Shown here: positions 1 through 40,522 of the stretch, in pieces
Position numbering within the stretch: the stretch's first letter is position 1
How the letters are laid out: each line of letters starts with the position of its first letter
Origin: Sweltsa coloradensis
Lineage: Eukaryota > Arthropoda > Insecta > Plecoptera > Chloroperlidae
Reading direction: 5' to 3'
DNA length: 64,000 bases
NCBI GenBank assembly: GCA_024449915.1
Contig: JAMZAV010000009.1
Span: forward strand, 868,001 to 932,000
The notes under the pieces: model-generated
The model's database searches: none
What the model was told of the DNA's origin: nothing
What the model saw: only the letters and a program-made list of their open reading frames with translations
Translations under genes and position numbers: made by a program

Positions 1-779
1 TATGCATTCCAAAACCACACCCCATCTTGGTAATAAGCATATTTTGACCGAACTACTTGCCCAAATTACAAAACAAAATATAGAGAATTTATAGAAAAGG
101 CTGAAGAGTACGTCAATAATGGCCAATATTTTTTTGGATCAAAATCCTCCAAGGTCACGGGGCATAAAGATCGTCCCCATGTTATTTCTTATGGGAGATT
201 TTTGCCGATGGGACCTAGCTCGAAAAATGTCATGTTTGACAATTTTTTGGGAGGTCATGGTGGTCCCAATAATTTTTCTGTTGATTGCTAAATTCATTAC
301 TAGTTAGCCTGAACGAAATATATTTTTTGAGTTTAGCGGTTAAATACCCCTTTAATTTGTCTCCATGTTTGTCTCTTTTATGTTTCTATGTTCTATGTTT
401 TACAAGTGCTTGTTTATTATCACAGTTTGTTGTGTAGAGGCTGGCAGACACCTTCTGCTTGGGGCATACTGCCCTTTTCTTCCAACCTTCCTACTAAGCC
501 TATTAGTGGAAAATAATAATAATAATAATAATATTATATAATTGTATTTTGTATTATATGAGATGAACAGTAAACATAGTTGCTAATCAATAACATGTTA
601 TGTTATACAAGATATGATGAAACATGATTATATATCAGACAAACAATAAAAATTTGGACGAATAAATAATATTTTATTATAATTATGATTATGATATGAT
701 GTTAACAATAAAAATGGATCCTTGCTTGAAAACCATGAAAAGTTTCTTATGAAATCAAAATAAATAATAATAAATAAAT
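1..779. other. Non-coding, probably within a FRY intron
   Basis: AT-rich; contains an (AAT)n microsatellite at about 508-533. No coding exon or mobile-element end recognised. Confidence 0.5.
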
Positions 780-1180
780 TGTATTTAGAGTCTACCCACA
801 CAGTTATATAACTGATTTTCAGTGGGGGACAGTAAATCAAAGCGACCAAGCCAACCCTGTAGGCCCCGACGCAATCGACGAGTGAACGATAACCAACCAA
901 AGATCGATATTATTAATAGGATATACAGTAATTAGTGGTATGGACAGTGCGAACACCCGCGAATCAACGCCAGAATCAACAAGGCCGATTCAGAACAACT
1001 CTGAATTTATTATGTGCTTCGTTGCTAGGACGGCTCAAAGTCACCGTTTACAAACTCCTAAGACAAGAACTGATGGACTTAAGTCCAAATCAGAAGGTAA
1101 AAAACTTCTGACTTTGGCAGGAATCGAACCCTGGACCTTCTGCATTGGAAGCAGATACGCTAACAACAAGACTAACGAGC
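780..1180 (-). repeat. SINE family A, near full length
   Basis: Minus-strand copy. The tRNA-like head at about 1105-1175 has a B box matching GGTTCGATTCC and an anticodon-like stem-loop TCTGC-TTCCAAT-GCAGA. The body runs to a 3' end with AACTG..GTGGGTAGACTCTAAAT and an AT-rich tail. The same unit recurs at 2462-2852 and 43195-44112. Confidence 0.8.
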
Positions 1181-1697
1181 CACAAGCTAACTGGCCTCGG
1201 ATAGATCCCACAGGCTGAATGTCTACTGCCACCTCACTCGCACCTTGCAACATCGTCCATAAGCATGATTGCAGTGTGATGCCCATGTATTTGAAGTATT
1301 TGTGTAATATATTGCCAGGTACTCAGCAAATACGACAGCAATATAAATTATAATACACATTAATAAAAGGATGTTCATGTAACATATAGGACTTGAATTT
1401 GTTTTGTGATATTTCAGTTTAGCAGTATAGTTGAGTATTTTAAGAATGTAATTTCATTTAAATAGTTCGTTTAAAATGTCAAATATTTTTCATAGCTTGA
1501 ATGTTAACCGCACAAGCCTTCATGACTGGCATTTTAAGTAGTTGTTAGGACTTGATGAGTTTTGTAGAGACTGCTTGACACTTTCAACTGGTTGGCTCAG
1601 CTCACGTGTAACATGACTAAAACAAAAGTCTACTTTTCACAGGTGAGACCCTATGATTATAAGTGATGTGCTTCATTGCTATGCCGGCTACAAAACC

Positions 1698-1940
1698 AAA
1701 TTTGATAAAATAGGAACTCTAAAAAGTAAAAACCGATTGATGGTTATCTTTTTTATTTTTATTTATTTTATTTTATTTATTATTTTTATTTGTTTTAAAA
1801 TAAAACAGACAGAACCATCATCATTTATTTATTTTATTTATTTATTATTTTTATTTATTTAAATCAAATTATTTATTTTTATAAAAAAGACAGAACCATC
1901 ATTGGTTTTTACTTTTTAGAGTTCCTATTTTATCAAATTT
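1698..1940. repeat. Imperfect hairpin with ATTT-rich loop
   Basis: Arms at 1698-1745 and 1894-1940 are near-perfect reverse complements (AAATTTGATAAAATAGGAAC...). The loop is made of ATTT/TTTA repeats and a repeated AGACAGAACCATCAT. Probably a small foldback MITE or a repaired break. Confidence 0.65.
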
Positions 1941-2461
1941 TATCAAATGGTTCTGTCCATTAATAAGTTAAAACCCTTTGCGTGTCACATGATTTAAACC
2001 TGGAGTATCTGCATGTGACGCAGGCAGGGACCCAACAAACCGCTTTATGCTATCAGCTCCAACAGATCGCTTACGCGAGACAATCAATCCAGGCACCAAA
2101 GACCGAATCTCTTTAAGGTGTTCACTAAAACATCGTCGAACAGATGAACAAGTTCACACGCCCTCTGATAGGGAACACAAATCAATGACGTCATTACACT
2201 GTGTTCGATTAGTGTGAGGGTGCTCACAACGAGAGAGTCCTAACGACGAGGAACCCCATTACTTGTCAATATTTTGTGTTGTAGGCCTATTGATGTTATT
2301 ATTGGATTATTGGAATTTTGTAAGTTAATTTATGTGAAGCATATACACGCCGATGGATTGTATTAAATATATAAAAATTAAAATAAAACCAGAACAAGGT
2401 GTCCCACAATACACGACCTTGAAGATTAGAGATGCACAAACGTATGGCCGTGTGAAGAGTG

Positions 2462-2852
2462 TTTGGGTCTTGTGGTTAGCGTACCTGCTTCCAATGCAGA
2501 AGGTCCAGGGTTCGATTCCTGCTAAAGTCAAAAAACTTCTGATTTGGACTTAAGTCCATCAGTTCTTGTCTTAGGAATTTGCAAACGGTGACATTGGAGC
2601 CATCCTAGCAACAAGGCACATAATAAATTTAAAGTTGTTCTGAATCGGCCATGTTGATTCTGGCATTGATCTGCGTGTGTTCGCACTGTCCATACCACTG
2701 ATTGCTATATTTCCTATTAAAAATATTGATCTTTGGTTGGTTATGGCTCACTCGTCGATTGCGTTGGGGCCTACAGGGTTGGCTTGGTCACTTTGGTTTA
2801 CTGGTCCCCACTGAAAATCAGTTGTGTGACTGAGTGGGTAGAATCTAAATAT
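2462..2852 (+). repeat. SINE family A, full length
   Basis: Plus-strand copy with tRNA-like head (CCAATGCAGAAGGTCCAGGG, then the GTTCGATTCCT B box), body and 3' end GTGGGTAGAATCTAAAT. Confidence 0.8.
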
Positions 2853-3285
2853 GGATATATTTATATATTTATTTATGTAGATGCTAGGGCGACATCATTT
2901 TAGTATTTCATTATTTTTTATTTGTTTCTATATATATATATTTATAAATATAACTATTTTTATTTCTCTCTCAACGTCAATGGTCTTCTGGGTGCATGTA
3001 TCCCCTGGCTAGTAAGCCTTCAGCCACCAGGGTCAATCCTCCAGACAACGACCTCCACGGTAGCCCGAGGGGGAGGAATCCAGCTCGTAAATTAAATCAG
3101 GACCGACAGGAGATTAATTAAACCCGGAATGTTCACTCGATAAAGCTAATTAGTAATTATCACTCAGACGCGTCGACGACCTCCTCAAGTAACATGAAGC
3201 AAACATGGTGACTAATTGGTCTAGGTACGATTGCAGATTCAGCTAGCACACAAGCCTCGATCCTAAATGCGAGGATGAGGTTTAA

Positions 3286-3922
3286 TTGGATGAGCGTAGC
3301 GAGCGTAGCGAGCGAAGCGAAGATTCCATTTCACTACACTGGAGAAAAAAATCCGGAATGTTTTTTTTTTTTTTTTTTTTCTTTCTTTCTTTTTTTTTTT
3401 TTTTTTTTTTTTTGTCTGTGAACACGATTCCGGCTAAACCAATACTCCAATTCCGATGAAATTTTATGGGGGTCTATGAAATCTCTGAACGAAGAACTGC
3501 ACGGAAGGAAAAATTGATCAAAAAAATTATTTCTCATGAAAATCGCAATTTTACCATTTTTTTTCGATTTTTGAAAAATTTCTTCTACTTATAACACCTA
3601 CATGCTTTATCCGATTGTTATGATTTTTTCACAGAACCATAATTTTATGAATTAAGATATTCGTGTGAAATTTGAGCGCAATCGAAAAATTATTTCTTAT
3701 GAAAATCGCAATTTTACGATTTTTTTATTTTTTAAATTTCGATTTACTAAAAAAATTAAAAAATAAAGTTTATTTTTTATTTAATTTCAATTAGTTTTTA
3801 AAAAAATCTTCAACTTCGTAATGATTTTTCACAGAACAACAGAAAATCCGCATAACACGTGGCAGCTCAATACACCAATTACGCTCATCCAACAACGCGG
3901 CGGGACTTAAGCGTTTTCCTAG
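3286..3922 (+). mobile_element. Helitron2/HINE-like non-autonomous element, copy 1
   Basis: Starts TTGGATGAGCGTAGCGAGCG; the inverted partner CGCTCATCCAA lies inside, not at, the other end. It is followed by CAACGCGGCGGGACTTAAG, a stem AACGC/GCGTT and the terminus TTTTCCTAG before TT. The body has a long T tract and repeats of CGATTTTT and AATCGCAATTTTAC. Asymmetric inverted repeats plus a 3' hairpin are the hallmark of Helentron-associated elements. No coding capacity. Confidence 0.7.
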
Positions 3923-5122
3923 TTAATATAATATGCTGGAGTTGATCCCTAATAAACCATCGGCAATATTTTCTTCCCTACACTAAGGCCTATATAGTAG
4001 TAAAATAAGTCACATCAAGAGGGGGGCACCAGACAAACTAACACGAAGTCTAATGTAGCAGCAAGCAGTGTCAAGTATAAAGAGACTTTAGTGTACTGTA
4101 GTCTATTTCCTTTAAGGGCGAGTCAACCATTAGGATATTATGCACCATCTTAGCCTAGGGGATGTTGGGAGGACCGATCCAGCCACAGGCAAGGGAAGGA
4201 AAGGGGGAGTTTCTTACATCGACGGCCAGAGCTTCCCTCTAGTTTCAGCGATAAAAATACCCCCCTACGTACTAGCTGATGTTTGCTAGATAGACTGCAT
4301 CTTTTCTCACCTTCTACGAACAGCAGAGGAATACCCTGGGCCAATACTTCTCCGGGACTTGTAAAGAAACTATATCAGGCTAATGCATGGAAGGAAGGAG
4401 TTTCTTTCTTCAATTCTAACCTACTTGCTACCTTCACGACAGTAAAGTTTGTCCCCCTCCACCCCAGCTAATGACAGGATGCCACTACGCCACAAGGAAA
4501 TATAGTTGCCATTGTTTCTGTCCTCCCCCTCCCCCCTCCTGTCTTCAGCACTTTCTGTACACGTCCTCACTCAATCAAACGAATCCGACACAAAGGCTAC
4601 CGTGAGATTACCCAGCCCAGCAATTAAGGCATATGCCCGGAAAGTGGGACACATACTGCACAACAAACAAATAAATATTTCACAGACCCACATTGTACCT
4701 TTATTTCTGACTAGAATATTCCATTACTACTAGAATGAACTACTTTCAAAAACAAGTTTAATACTTTATTTTACTTGTTTTTATCTTCAAGGTGACAATC
4801 TCAAACATAACAAGGTTTGAAAGTTTGTGCTCACATCTCTAAACACTTGTCAAGTCAAAATTATTCGTGAGTACATTACCAAGTAACACCATTAGAAGAC
4901 ACCACCTTACAATGAGTTTCAATGCAAATCCTTAACTAGACCAAAGTTATAACATTACCAAGTTCTTCCTTCCATAAACAACCCAGTACACTCACTGCCT
5001 GCATTCTTTCAAAGCGTACAAGTTTAGTATGTTTCCCGTCTCTTAGGTCTTATTTTAAAGAAGAATAGACAGACAAGACAGAGTTTTTTCTTAAGTGATC
5101 TACCATTCTTTTAAAAAACAAC
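3923..5122. other. Non-coding, no recognised element
   Basis: Mostly unique AT-rich DNA; ORFs here are short and lack family features. Confidence 0.5.
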
Positions 5123-5130
5123 AATATTAA

Positions 5131-5876
5131 TAGAGGTGGACCGAAACAGATATTAAGAATTGGCCAATACTAGTGGTATCGGTAAAATTGGTATCGGAAG
5201 ATTTTGCTGATACCAATACCATCTCTTCAACTTTAGTTCAACCAATTCACATGTCTGTATTTGTATTTAATTTCAAGTTTTTCACCAGTAGGTAGGTAGG
5301 TACATTCCTTTCCTCCTTTACAATCCTGCAAAGTTTTTAATCTAGACAAAATTAGAAGCCAAGAAATCAGGACAGAAGCTATTATTCAAAATTGGACGAG
5401 AAAGGTTGAGATGGTATGGACATGTCAGAAGAATGGGAGAAGAAAGAATTCCAAGGACAGAATTTGAAAGTGGGGACAAAGTTAAAAGACATCGGTAGAC
5501 CAAGAAGAAGTGGAAAGATCAAATAAGAAACATATGCAGGAAAGAGGTGAGAGTGGAAGAAGTCGAAGCAAGAAACTGTGGGAAGACAGAAGTGGATGGC
5601 GTGAGCTGGTGGGAAGAAGTGCGAGTGAACCTGAAGAGGACATGACAGGCCTGGCAAGCCGGTGTTAACAACTCATAAAAGGCCCTAGAAAATTGGTGGC
5701 TATAGCCACCCCCTGACCTAACTTAAGTTGGAAACAGGAGTCAGATAGATATATATATATTGTTACATCTTAATTTCTAGGTAATTCTAAATAAATAGGT
5801 ATCAAAATCGGTATTGGAATCGGTTCAGAAAAAAGTGACATCGGTATCGGCAAATCCTGGTATCGGTCCATCTCTA
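5131..5876. mobile_element. hAT-like MITE with nested LINE tail
   Basis: Terminal inverted repeats TAGAGGTGGACCGA/TCGGTCCATCTCTA, flanked by an exact 8-bp target duplication AATATTAA (5123-5130 and 5877-5884). Inner subrepeats read GGTATCGG. A LINE 3' fragment sits inside. Confidence 0.85.
5370..5745 (+). mobile_element. 3' end of a non-LTR retrotransposon (LINE)
   Basis: Conceptual translation with frameshifts includes GRERLRWYGHVRRMGEERIP, a motif downstream of the reverse transcriptase in many LINE ORF2 proteins. It is followed by a tail ending AGATAGATATATATAT. Nested in the hAT MITE 5131-5876. Closely related to the minus-strand copy at 26590-27330. Confidence 0.75.
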
Positions 5877-5968
5877 AATATTAACGAGTGAATGAACAAA
5901 TGAACAACATGTGGCCCAGCAAAAGCAAGAAGGGGGAGCTTTTTCTTCTTGCCATGGATCCTGCATGG

Positions 5969-7268
5969 CGATTCTCTATAATCCGCGTTAACGTTAAATT
6001 TAACCTCACCACGTTAAAAATTACTGCACGATAAGTTAACGCGTGATTCCCTAAAATAAAACTGTGAGGTGCGTTAACCGTCTCGACCGGTGTAGCAGAC
6101 CGGCGCCTGTTATAATTAGTTCGGCCATGTTCTCGAGGAGCCAATGAAAACGCTGTAATGAAGAGGAATAATTCACCAGAGTCGATAGGTCAATAAAGTC
6201 AATAAATATCGACTCGAATAATTGAGCGAGCGTAGCGAGCGTCTCCACTTGACTCTTATGGCTCGAATATCTGTTTTTTTTTTTTTTTTTTTCTGTTACT
6301 GCTTCGGTACAGGTCGCACCGTTTCTCTGATCGACCTGAAATTTTGCACACATGTAGGCCTACATACCACCTATGCGGGTTGCTGTATAGTTTTTGAACA
6401 AAATCCGATCGTTGGTTATAAGAAAGAAAGAAAAATTAAATTAAAATGTTCCTATCGTTATGAAATTTTGCAGGGTCAATAAGTACCGTACAACATTCTC
6501 TCCTATTTTACAAATTTTCAGCTAAATCGGTCAAGACCTTAAGTAGTGAGATAGAAATTACATTTTAACAAAAGTAACGTTACCATGGCAACGAAAAGTC
6601 GCACGAGAAGTCTGGTCACTATGCACTGCCACCTAGAAGTAATCAAAATACTATCGAGGAAGCAGTGTATTATTTGTTATCAAAGAGTTAAAATAGTTTT
6701 CCCAAAGAAATGATGTCAAGGTCCTCTAGATGGCGGTGGATTTTATCCATTCTCTCCTATTTTACAAATTTTCAGCTAAATCGGTCAAGACCTTAAAGAC
6801 TTATTGGTATGTAACATTATGGGAATGTCGTACTCGGGTCGTGTTGCACGTACCGGTGCTCGCTCAACAACGCGACGGGACTTTAGCGTTTTCCTAGTTA
6901 TCGACTCTGTCTTGGCGGAATTGAGGTTATGTTATTACTATATTTATATATTTAATAAATGCAGTATAGAGTTTACATTATTACACAAAAATATATTCAT
7001 ATTAACCCCAAAATTGATTATTTAGATAGTTGTCACTACAAAATACGATTATTCAATGCTTCAAAAAATGGAAGTGGTGATGAAAATCGAAAAAAATATC
7101 CTCCATTTTTATATCGCAGGGCTGAAGGCAGGGGTTTGAATAGCGTTAAATGTGACGTAACATTTAACATCAGCTGATGATAAAATTTGGTAGTGAATCA
7201 CAAACTCACAATGTTATCGTTAATTAACGCCAAAGTGATATGTAACGTTAAAGTGGACCTTAGAGAAT
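5969..7268. mobile_element. Inverted-repeat element hosting a Helitron2-like copy
   Basis: Ends GATTCTCTATAATCC... and ...TTAGAGAATC, with GTTAACGTTA/TAACGTTAA subterminal repeats on both sides. No clear target duplication. Interrupted by the element at 6222-6897. Confidence 0.5.
6222..6897 (+). mobile_element. Helitron2/HINE-like element, copy 2 (divergent)
   Basis: Starts TTGAGCGAGCGTAGCG; internal partner GCTCGCTCAA at 6858-6867. Followed by the conserved 3' tail CAACGCGACGGGACTTTAG with stem AACGC/GCGTT and TTTTCCTAG, then TT. Its terminal repeat differs from copy 1 but both partners changed together. Confidence 0.65.
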
Positions 7269-7737
7269 CAAATCCATGTTAGATCATGGATGTTTTGTTG
7301 CCCAAACTTTAGTTTTGGATAGACTCGTGCTGACCATTGGGAATTGACCCATCAAATGGTCACCAGCTCCCGTGAGCCTCCCAACCTCAACCTACGCTAA
7401 ACTTGGGGCCAGAGGGGGAACAGAGAACTACCTTACCTGGCTGACCTTCCCTAGTTCCCCTCTCCACCGCCAACAGCGCCTCTTGTACATATTAATAAAT
7501 AGTAGCCATTTATTTAGTCAGTTACTCTCTCAACTCCGACGTGTGAACAAGGCTGTTCAAGCCGAAACGTTTCGTCGTATGTTATTTGTGCATATATTTA
7601 TTTGACCTTCAAATCTACACAGCAGCCGAACTCTTTCAAGGTAAGCTGTTGGCTCCTAGCCTCCTGTCTATCTTACCCCACCCAACACTAAATACATTTC
7701 GAAGGAATTGAAATACGTATTTACAAAAATTCATATA
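7269..7737. other. Non-coding; carries an AAGGTAAGCTGTTGG repeat end
   Basis: The 15-mer AAGGTAAGCTGTTGG at about 7638 also occurs near 16657 and 57338 and as a variant at 25557, so it is the end of a dispersed family. Otherwise nothing recognised. Confidence 0.5.
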
Positions 7738-7745
7738 GGCTACAC

Positions 7746-9058
7746 CAGGGCTGCCGTTTTAACGGATTTTATCCGTTTTTACGGATATTTAGGGTGCAAA
7801 ACGGATAAACGGATTTTTAGTCTTATTTACGGATATTTCATTTATTACGTTTTCTATGCTTATTTTCGTATATTAAAATCTGCGCACACTTAATTCGATT
7901 GTAAACATTGAAGGCGGGGCGATAATCGATTCGACTTTAGATAGGGGGCGGAGCAAGGGCGGAGCCGTGTCCCAGACGTTGTAGAAACTGCTTCTGTGTA
8001 GTAGTAACAGCCAGAACAGCTGTTGCTTTTGGGAGGATGCAAGATAAATTGAACAGCCAAGGACAAACAATGGAGATTGGAGCCTACAAAATTGTTTTCT
8101 TTCGTTTTTGTTTATAAAGTTTGGATTACGTGATCTTAAACATGAAAAATAGAATTAGTATATGATTAAAATGTTATTAACAAGTTCTGCAAGACTGCAA
8201 TGTTATTAATAGACACAACACATGGGCCTAGGTCAAAATTTGATGCAACATTCCTAGGGCCTAGGCTAGAGGTCTGCACGGGCCCGGGCCTGGCCCGCGG
8301 GCCGGGTAGGCCCGGGCCCGGGCCTTGTTGTGCATTTTAAGCCGGTCTGGGGCCGGGCCCGGGCCTGCTTTTCACTGAATGAGACGGGCTTTTTTCGGGC
8401 TTTATGATATAATTTGAAATCGGTATTTGCGATTGCGATCATAGAAATGTTCTTCGACCAAAATTTCAAAACGTTTTGTTTCTCGTAATAGAACTTTTCA
8501 TCCCCACCGTGACGTTCATTCATATCCCATGGTAAAATCTAAAAAAATCCACATGCTGTTGCTTTGAGTTTAACCTCTGAACGGGCTGTAACGGGCCTAC
8601 TTACACTTATAGCGGGCCCGGGCCGGGCCTGGGCTTTGATAAGCTAGTTTAATACGGGCCCGGGCCGGGCCCGGGCCTGAAATTCCGGGCCCGGGCCGGG
8701 CCGGGCTTCTAGAAGTAGGCCCGTGCAGACCTCTAGCCTAGGCCTAGGCGGCTAGGCCTAAGAATTTTTTAATCAGGTCAGATTTAAAACAGATTTTCTG
8801 TAGATTAAATAAGTAACAATTTACATTTTTATTCAATCTTAATTAAAGCAGGATGTTTCAGGCTCATTTATTCTCATCTGTGCATAGGCCTAGGCCCTTG
8901 GCAACTTTTAGGTTATGATGGTAACAAATATAAACATCACATTTAGCCATTTTCATAGTTTGTTCAATGAAATTAACGTTTTTTAGACTTTTCACGGATA
9001 TTTGCGGATTTTTAACGTCCTCCAACAGGATTTGAAAAAAATGTCGGTGGCAGCCCTG
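7746..9058. mobile_element. hAT-like MITE, 1.3 kb, with nested second hAT MITE
   Basis: Termini CAGGGCTGCC/GGCAGCCCTG with exact 8-bp target duplication GGCTACAC at 7738-7745 and 9059-9066. Both ends share a subterminal ACGGATATTT/ACGGATTTT repeat. No transposase ORF. Confidence 0.9.
8267..8735. mobile_element. GC-rich hAT-like MITE nested in 7746-9058
   Basis: Termini TAGAGGTCTGCACGGGCC and inverse, exact 8-bp target duplication GCCTAGGC at 8259-8266 and 8736-8743. Interior is built from GGGCCCGGGCC repeats at both ends, very unlike the AT-rich host. Confidence 0.9.
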
Positions 9059-9163
9059 GGCTACACTCAGAAAAATCTGTTGGATCCGTCATTGAAAAAT
9101 AATGGAAAATAAAACTTGGGCACAATAATAACCAACTAAAATAGTGTGGCTGTCACTTCCTAC

Positions 9164-37007
<27,844 letters not shown>

Positions 37008-38575
37008 AGACCACTGGGCCCCAAGTTTTTAGCCCAATCTAGCTAGATGAACTCATATGCCCAAGGCCTAGCTCCTACTCATGTGGGATTGAATAGGCCT
37101 AGGTGTCTTGCAAGCAAACGAGTAGGGCCTAGGCTAGGCTTACCTACTAGTGCTACTAGGCCTAAGCCCTAGGCTAGCACATGAGGCCTTAATGAAGTTT
37201 AGGGCTTTGCTGCTGGATTCTGTGACTACACCTAGTAGACCAAAGATTAAATTATAAGGTGACCCTAGCCTTAGCTATTAGACCTTCATTAAGCTAGGCA
37301 AGATATACGGTTGGCCTGTGTGACGTTGTGATTATGGTCTAGGCCTAGCTAGACCCTACCAACACCCAAAGTCATGTTTTAGGGCCTTAAGGGCCTGCAA
37401 TAAAATATAAAAGAGGACTAGGCCTAGTCCTAGGCCTCGTATGATTGAAAATACCCAAGGTAAACAAATAACTGGTGAGTTTATCAAGCTATTGATTCAA
37501 AATTTGTATGACTATGGCTACAAATTCTAGACTTGACCAACTTGACAGGTAACCTAACCTAAAAACAGCGAAGGCGTAGCTACAGGTTTTGCTATTCTTT
37601 AAGTGCAGGCTTATACTTAAGCTAAGAATCTAATGTCCATCAATTGATCCTAATTGAAAATAACAATATCTAGTAAGGTATGCGCATTTTGTATTAAATT
37701 AACCTTGTAAATATAAATTAACAATCGATAGTCTAACCTCACAGACAGATCCTGCCCACTTTTAATGAAAAACATCAGCCAGGCACGGCAGGTCGAAGTT
37801 GAAGTCGAACTGAGGTGTCGACTGATCGATCGCAGTTCCTAGTCCACTTCTGATTGGCCCACAAAACGCGCCCCAAACAGGTTGACTTTTAAAAATATAT
37901 TTTTAATTTGCAAGCCCCAAATAATATTAATATCAAATAATTTCTCAGTACGACGACGACCATGACAACACGAACGATGACAAAGACCATAACGACCATG
38001 GACCCTCTTTCCTCGGTTCTGACTGGGATTTTCCTACCCATACCCCCTGAGAGGCGCATTATGACGTAACGGTTTTATTTAAATTATCTATTTTACACTA
38101 ATAGATGAAAATAAAAGATTAAATTTATTTTCTAAGGAACCACCTTTGAATCACATTTGAAACCTACCTACAATGAACTTGCTGATTGGCAAAAGGAGGG
38201 AACTTCTTCCGTTGGGAGGGGTCCAAAATAAAACCATCATGTTTATGCTGTTTTATGTTTTTTAGTATTTGTAAATGTGATTTTATTTTGACCCCCTCCC
38301 CCTCCCCCCACCCCCCAACCGAAGAAGTTCCGAAAGTAGATATAATAATGATGTAGGGAATTATTTCATTTTGGGTAGAATTTGGGAGAGAAAGATTCAT
38401 AGAAGATTAAAAATGAGGGAGTCGTAATTTTATGCATCACTTTTTCGTCCATCCGTCCGTTCGTGAGTGTCACGCCTCACGATAAAAACCGTGCAAGACA
38501 TACGTTCTTTTGTTGACATTGTCCTTCAACAAAAATATGAGACTTTAAGCAATATCCAAATCAATCAATCCTTCA

Positions 38576-38743
38576 ACAACTATGATACAGAATGTATTTG
38601 GTGACCCTAGACATAAGGGAACGGGGCTAGCCCCCCCCCCCCCCGGAAAGTTGCTTCCTAACAAGTACGATACAGAATGTTGTCGGTGACCCTAGACATA
38701 AGGGAACGGGGCTAGCCCCCCGGAAAGTTGCTTCCTATTTTGG
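38576..38743 (+). repeat. Two-copy tandem repeat with poly-C
   Basis: GATACAGAATGTNNTNGGTG and ACCCTAGACATAAGGGAACG to GGAAAGTTGCTTCCTA appear twice, about 90 bp apart; the copies differ in C-tract length (38631-38644 against 38717-38721). Confidence 0.8.
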
Positions 38744-39048
38744 TGGATTGTTTGTCGCAACTATATAGTAGTCCGATTAAAAATCTTTTTCTCAGCGGGG
38801 TATCGAACCCCGGTCTGGTATGATTTGCATATAGTCAATTATTACACATACGGGACTGTTTTCCGATTAATGACATTTATAAATATAGTAGTTACCTGGC
38901 GCACTTTCAGCGGTGCATAGCTAAGACATATATTATAAAGAACGATTAATTTCCATGACTCTTTTTGCACAATTGTAGTTTCATAGGACCTACACTAAAG
39001 TAATATGTACCCATGACAATCAGCCAATGGCGTGGAGTATATCAGTGG

Positions 39049-39643
39049 TTAATTTGTAAGGGAAAAGGTGGGTACACGCTAAAAAACCGGGAGAATCATT
39101 CAAGGGGACCAGTACGGGGGGTTTGGGGGGCTAGCCCCCAACTACAGCGCCGCAGGCGAAAATTTTGAAAATCAGGTTTTTAGAGTGTGTTTGGTACGTT
39201 CTAGAAAAATAAGTGGGCTGAATACAATACCAAATTAATAACTTTTTTGTACAGTAATAACTATAAAACTATTAAAAAAAAGAATTTGAGTAGTGACGAG
39301 ATCGACCATGTCACAACCATTGAATATGCATATCATTACGTTCATGATCACGTCCAACAATAATGGGAAATTGTCGAAATTGTTGGTCATTACTCTTCAA
39401 AAGTGAGGGCTGAGTGTACTAAGTTTATTTACAGTTAGAAACGTATTCAAGTAAATTTGAAATATGAGCATGTGGGTGTAAAATAATTATATAAATTATT
39501 TTTGTTTTTTATATTAGCCACAATGTGAGTGTTGCGTTCCTAATAATTCATGAAAAAAGGTGGGTACACTGCGTATACCCACAAAAATAGGTGGGTACAC
39601 TGCGTGTACCCGCGCTCCATTACAAATTAAGCACTGGATATCA
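39049..39643. mobile_element. Candidate hAT-like MITE
   Basis: Starts CAGTGGTTAATTTGTAA and ends TTACAAATTAAGCACTG, with inverted GGGTACAC repeats next to both ends. Flanks do not give a clean 8-bp duplication. Confidence 0.5.
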
Positions 39644-40079
39644 TCAACAACTCAATGCGTAGGCTAACTTGCGTGTGCTGGTGGTAATGGCATATAATCA
39701 CACAATATCTACAAACCCTGGTAATTGTGCGTGAGTAATAATTCATTGAGTCTAGCGGTCACAGCCCGCGTATCGCGTGCGTTGCCCGTATTGCCTCACG
39801 CCTCTGACGTCACAGGGTATACGGGTAGAATGTGAAGCAAGGAATGTTCGCTGTTAGGATGCACATCGGGATTACTCGGTGCGACGAACTAGGTATTCAG
39901 GTTGGTCGGGTGGTTGAGAGGGAGGTACCAAGGGTAGTTGCCAGTAAGTTGGGAGGACAGGACTCAATGCCAGAATTCGCCTGTCACTGAGGAAAATGAC
40001 AACATTTCTTGTACAATGTATGCCACTAGATATAACTAGGTATATTAGAGTTAGGACAATTTGTGAAGGGATGTCCGAG

Positions 40080-40300
40080 GACTCAACCCCTTGCATTCGC
40101 ATTAACGACGACGACTCGACGAGATTCGAACCCCGGACCTCCCGAATCAGTCTCTTGTTTTACGCTTGAGCCACCACTGTTGGTTTGAGTGAGGGATAGT
40201 CTACGTTAAAAACAAAAGTCATGTCTGCCGCTGGCTGATATCGAACCGACGACCTCTCGAGTCAATGCTCCGCGTTTAGGCTACTATACTTCTTCCTATT
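40080..40300 (-). repeat. tRNA-like SINE fragments
   Basis: Two B-box-like stretches on the minus strand: GGGGTTCGAATCTCG at about 40120 and GGTTCGATATCAGC at about 40240, each with a GGCTCAAGCG- or GAGCATTGAC-type partner. Truncated bodies. Confidence 0.45.
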
Positions 40301-40429
40301 GGTGGACCCCGTCTGGACCCGGGGTTGAAATGGCCCAGAGCATGGTTCTTCTACTCGTAAAAGGCGAGGAAAGAGATAAAGTCCATCTCGCAAACATCAG
40401 CTAGTAAGAAGGGGAGTATACTCCCCGAA

Positions 40430-40490
40430 ACTAGATGCGAGCTCCGGCGGTCGTCGTCGGGGACCTCTTCTATACATGGACGACCTCCCT

Positions 40491-40522
<32 letters not shown>

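Noticed and set aside
3334..3537. Lys-rich open frame on the minus strand (and a similar one at 63398)
   Set aside because: Translation of the poly-T tract inside Helitron2-like elements.
1..9163. Search for the next FRY exon (VHQLGC... and WAIDRCYTGS-like sequence)
   Set aside because: No minus-strand stretch with this similarity and suitable splice sites was found by eye; the next exon is probably outside the window.
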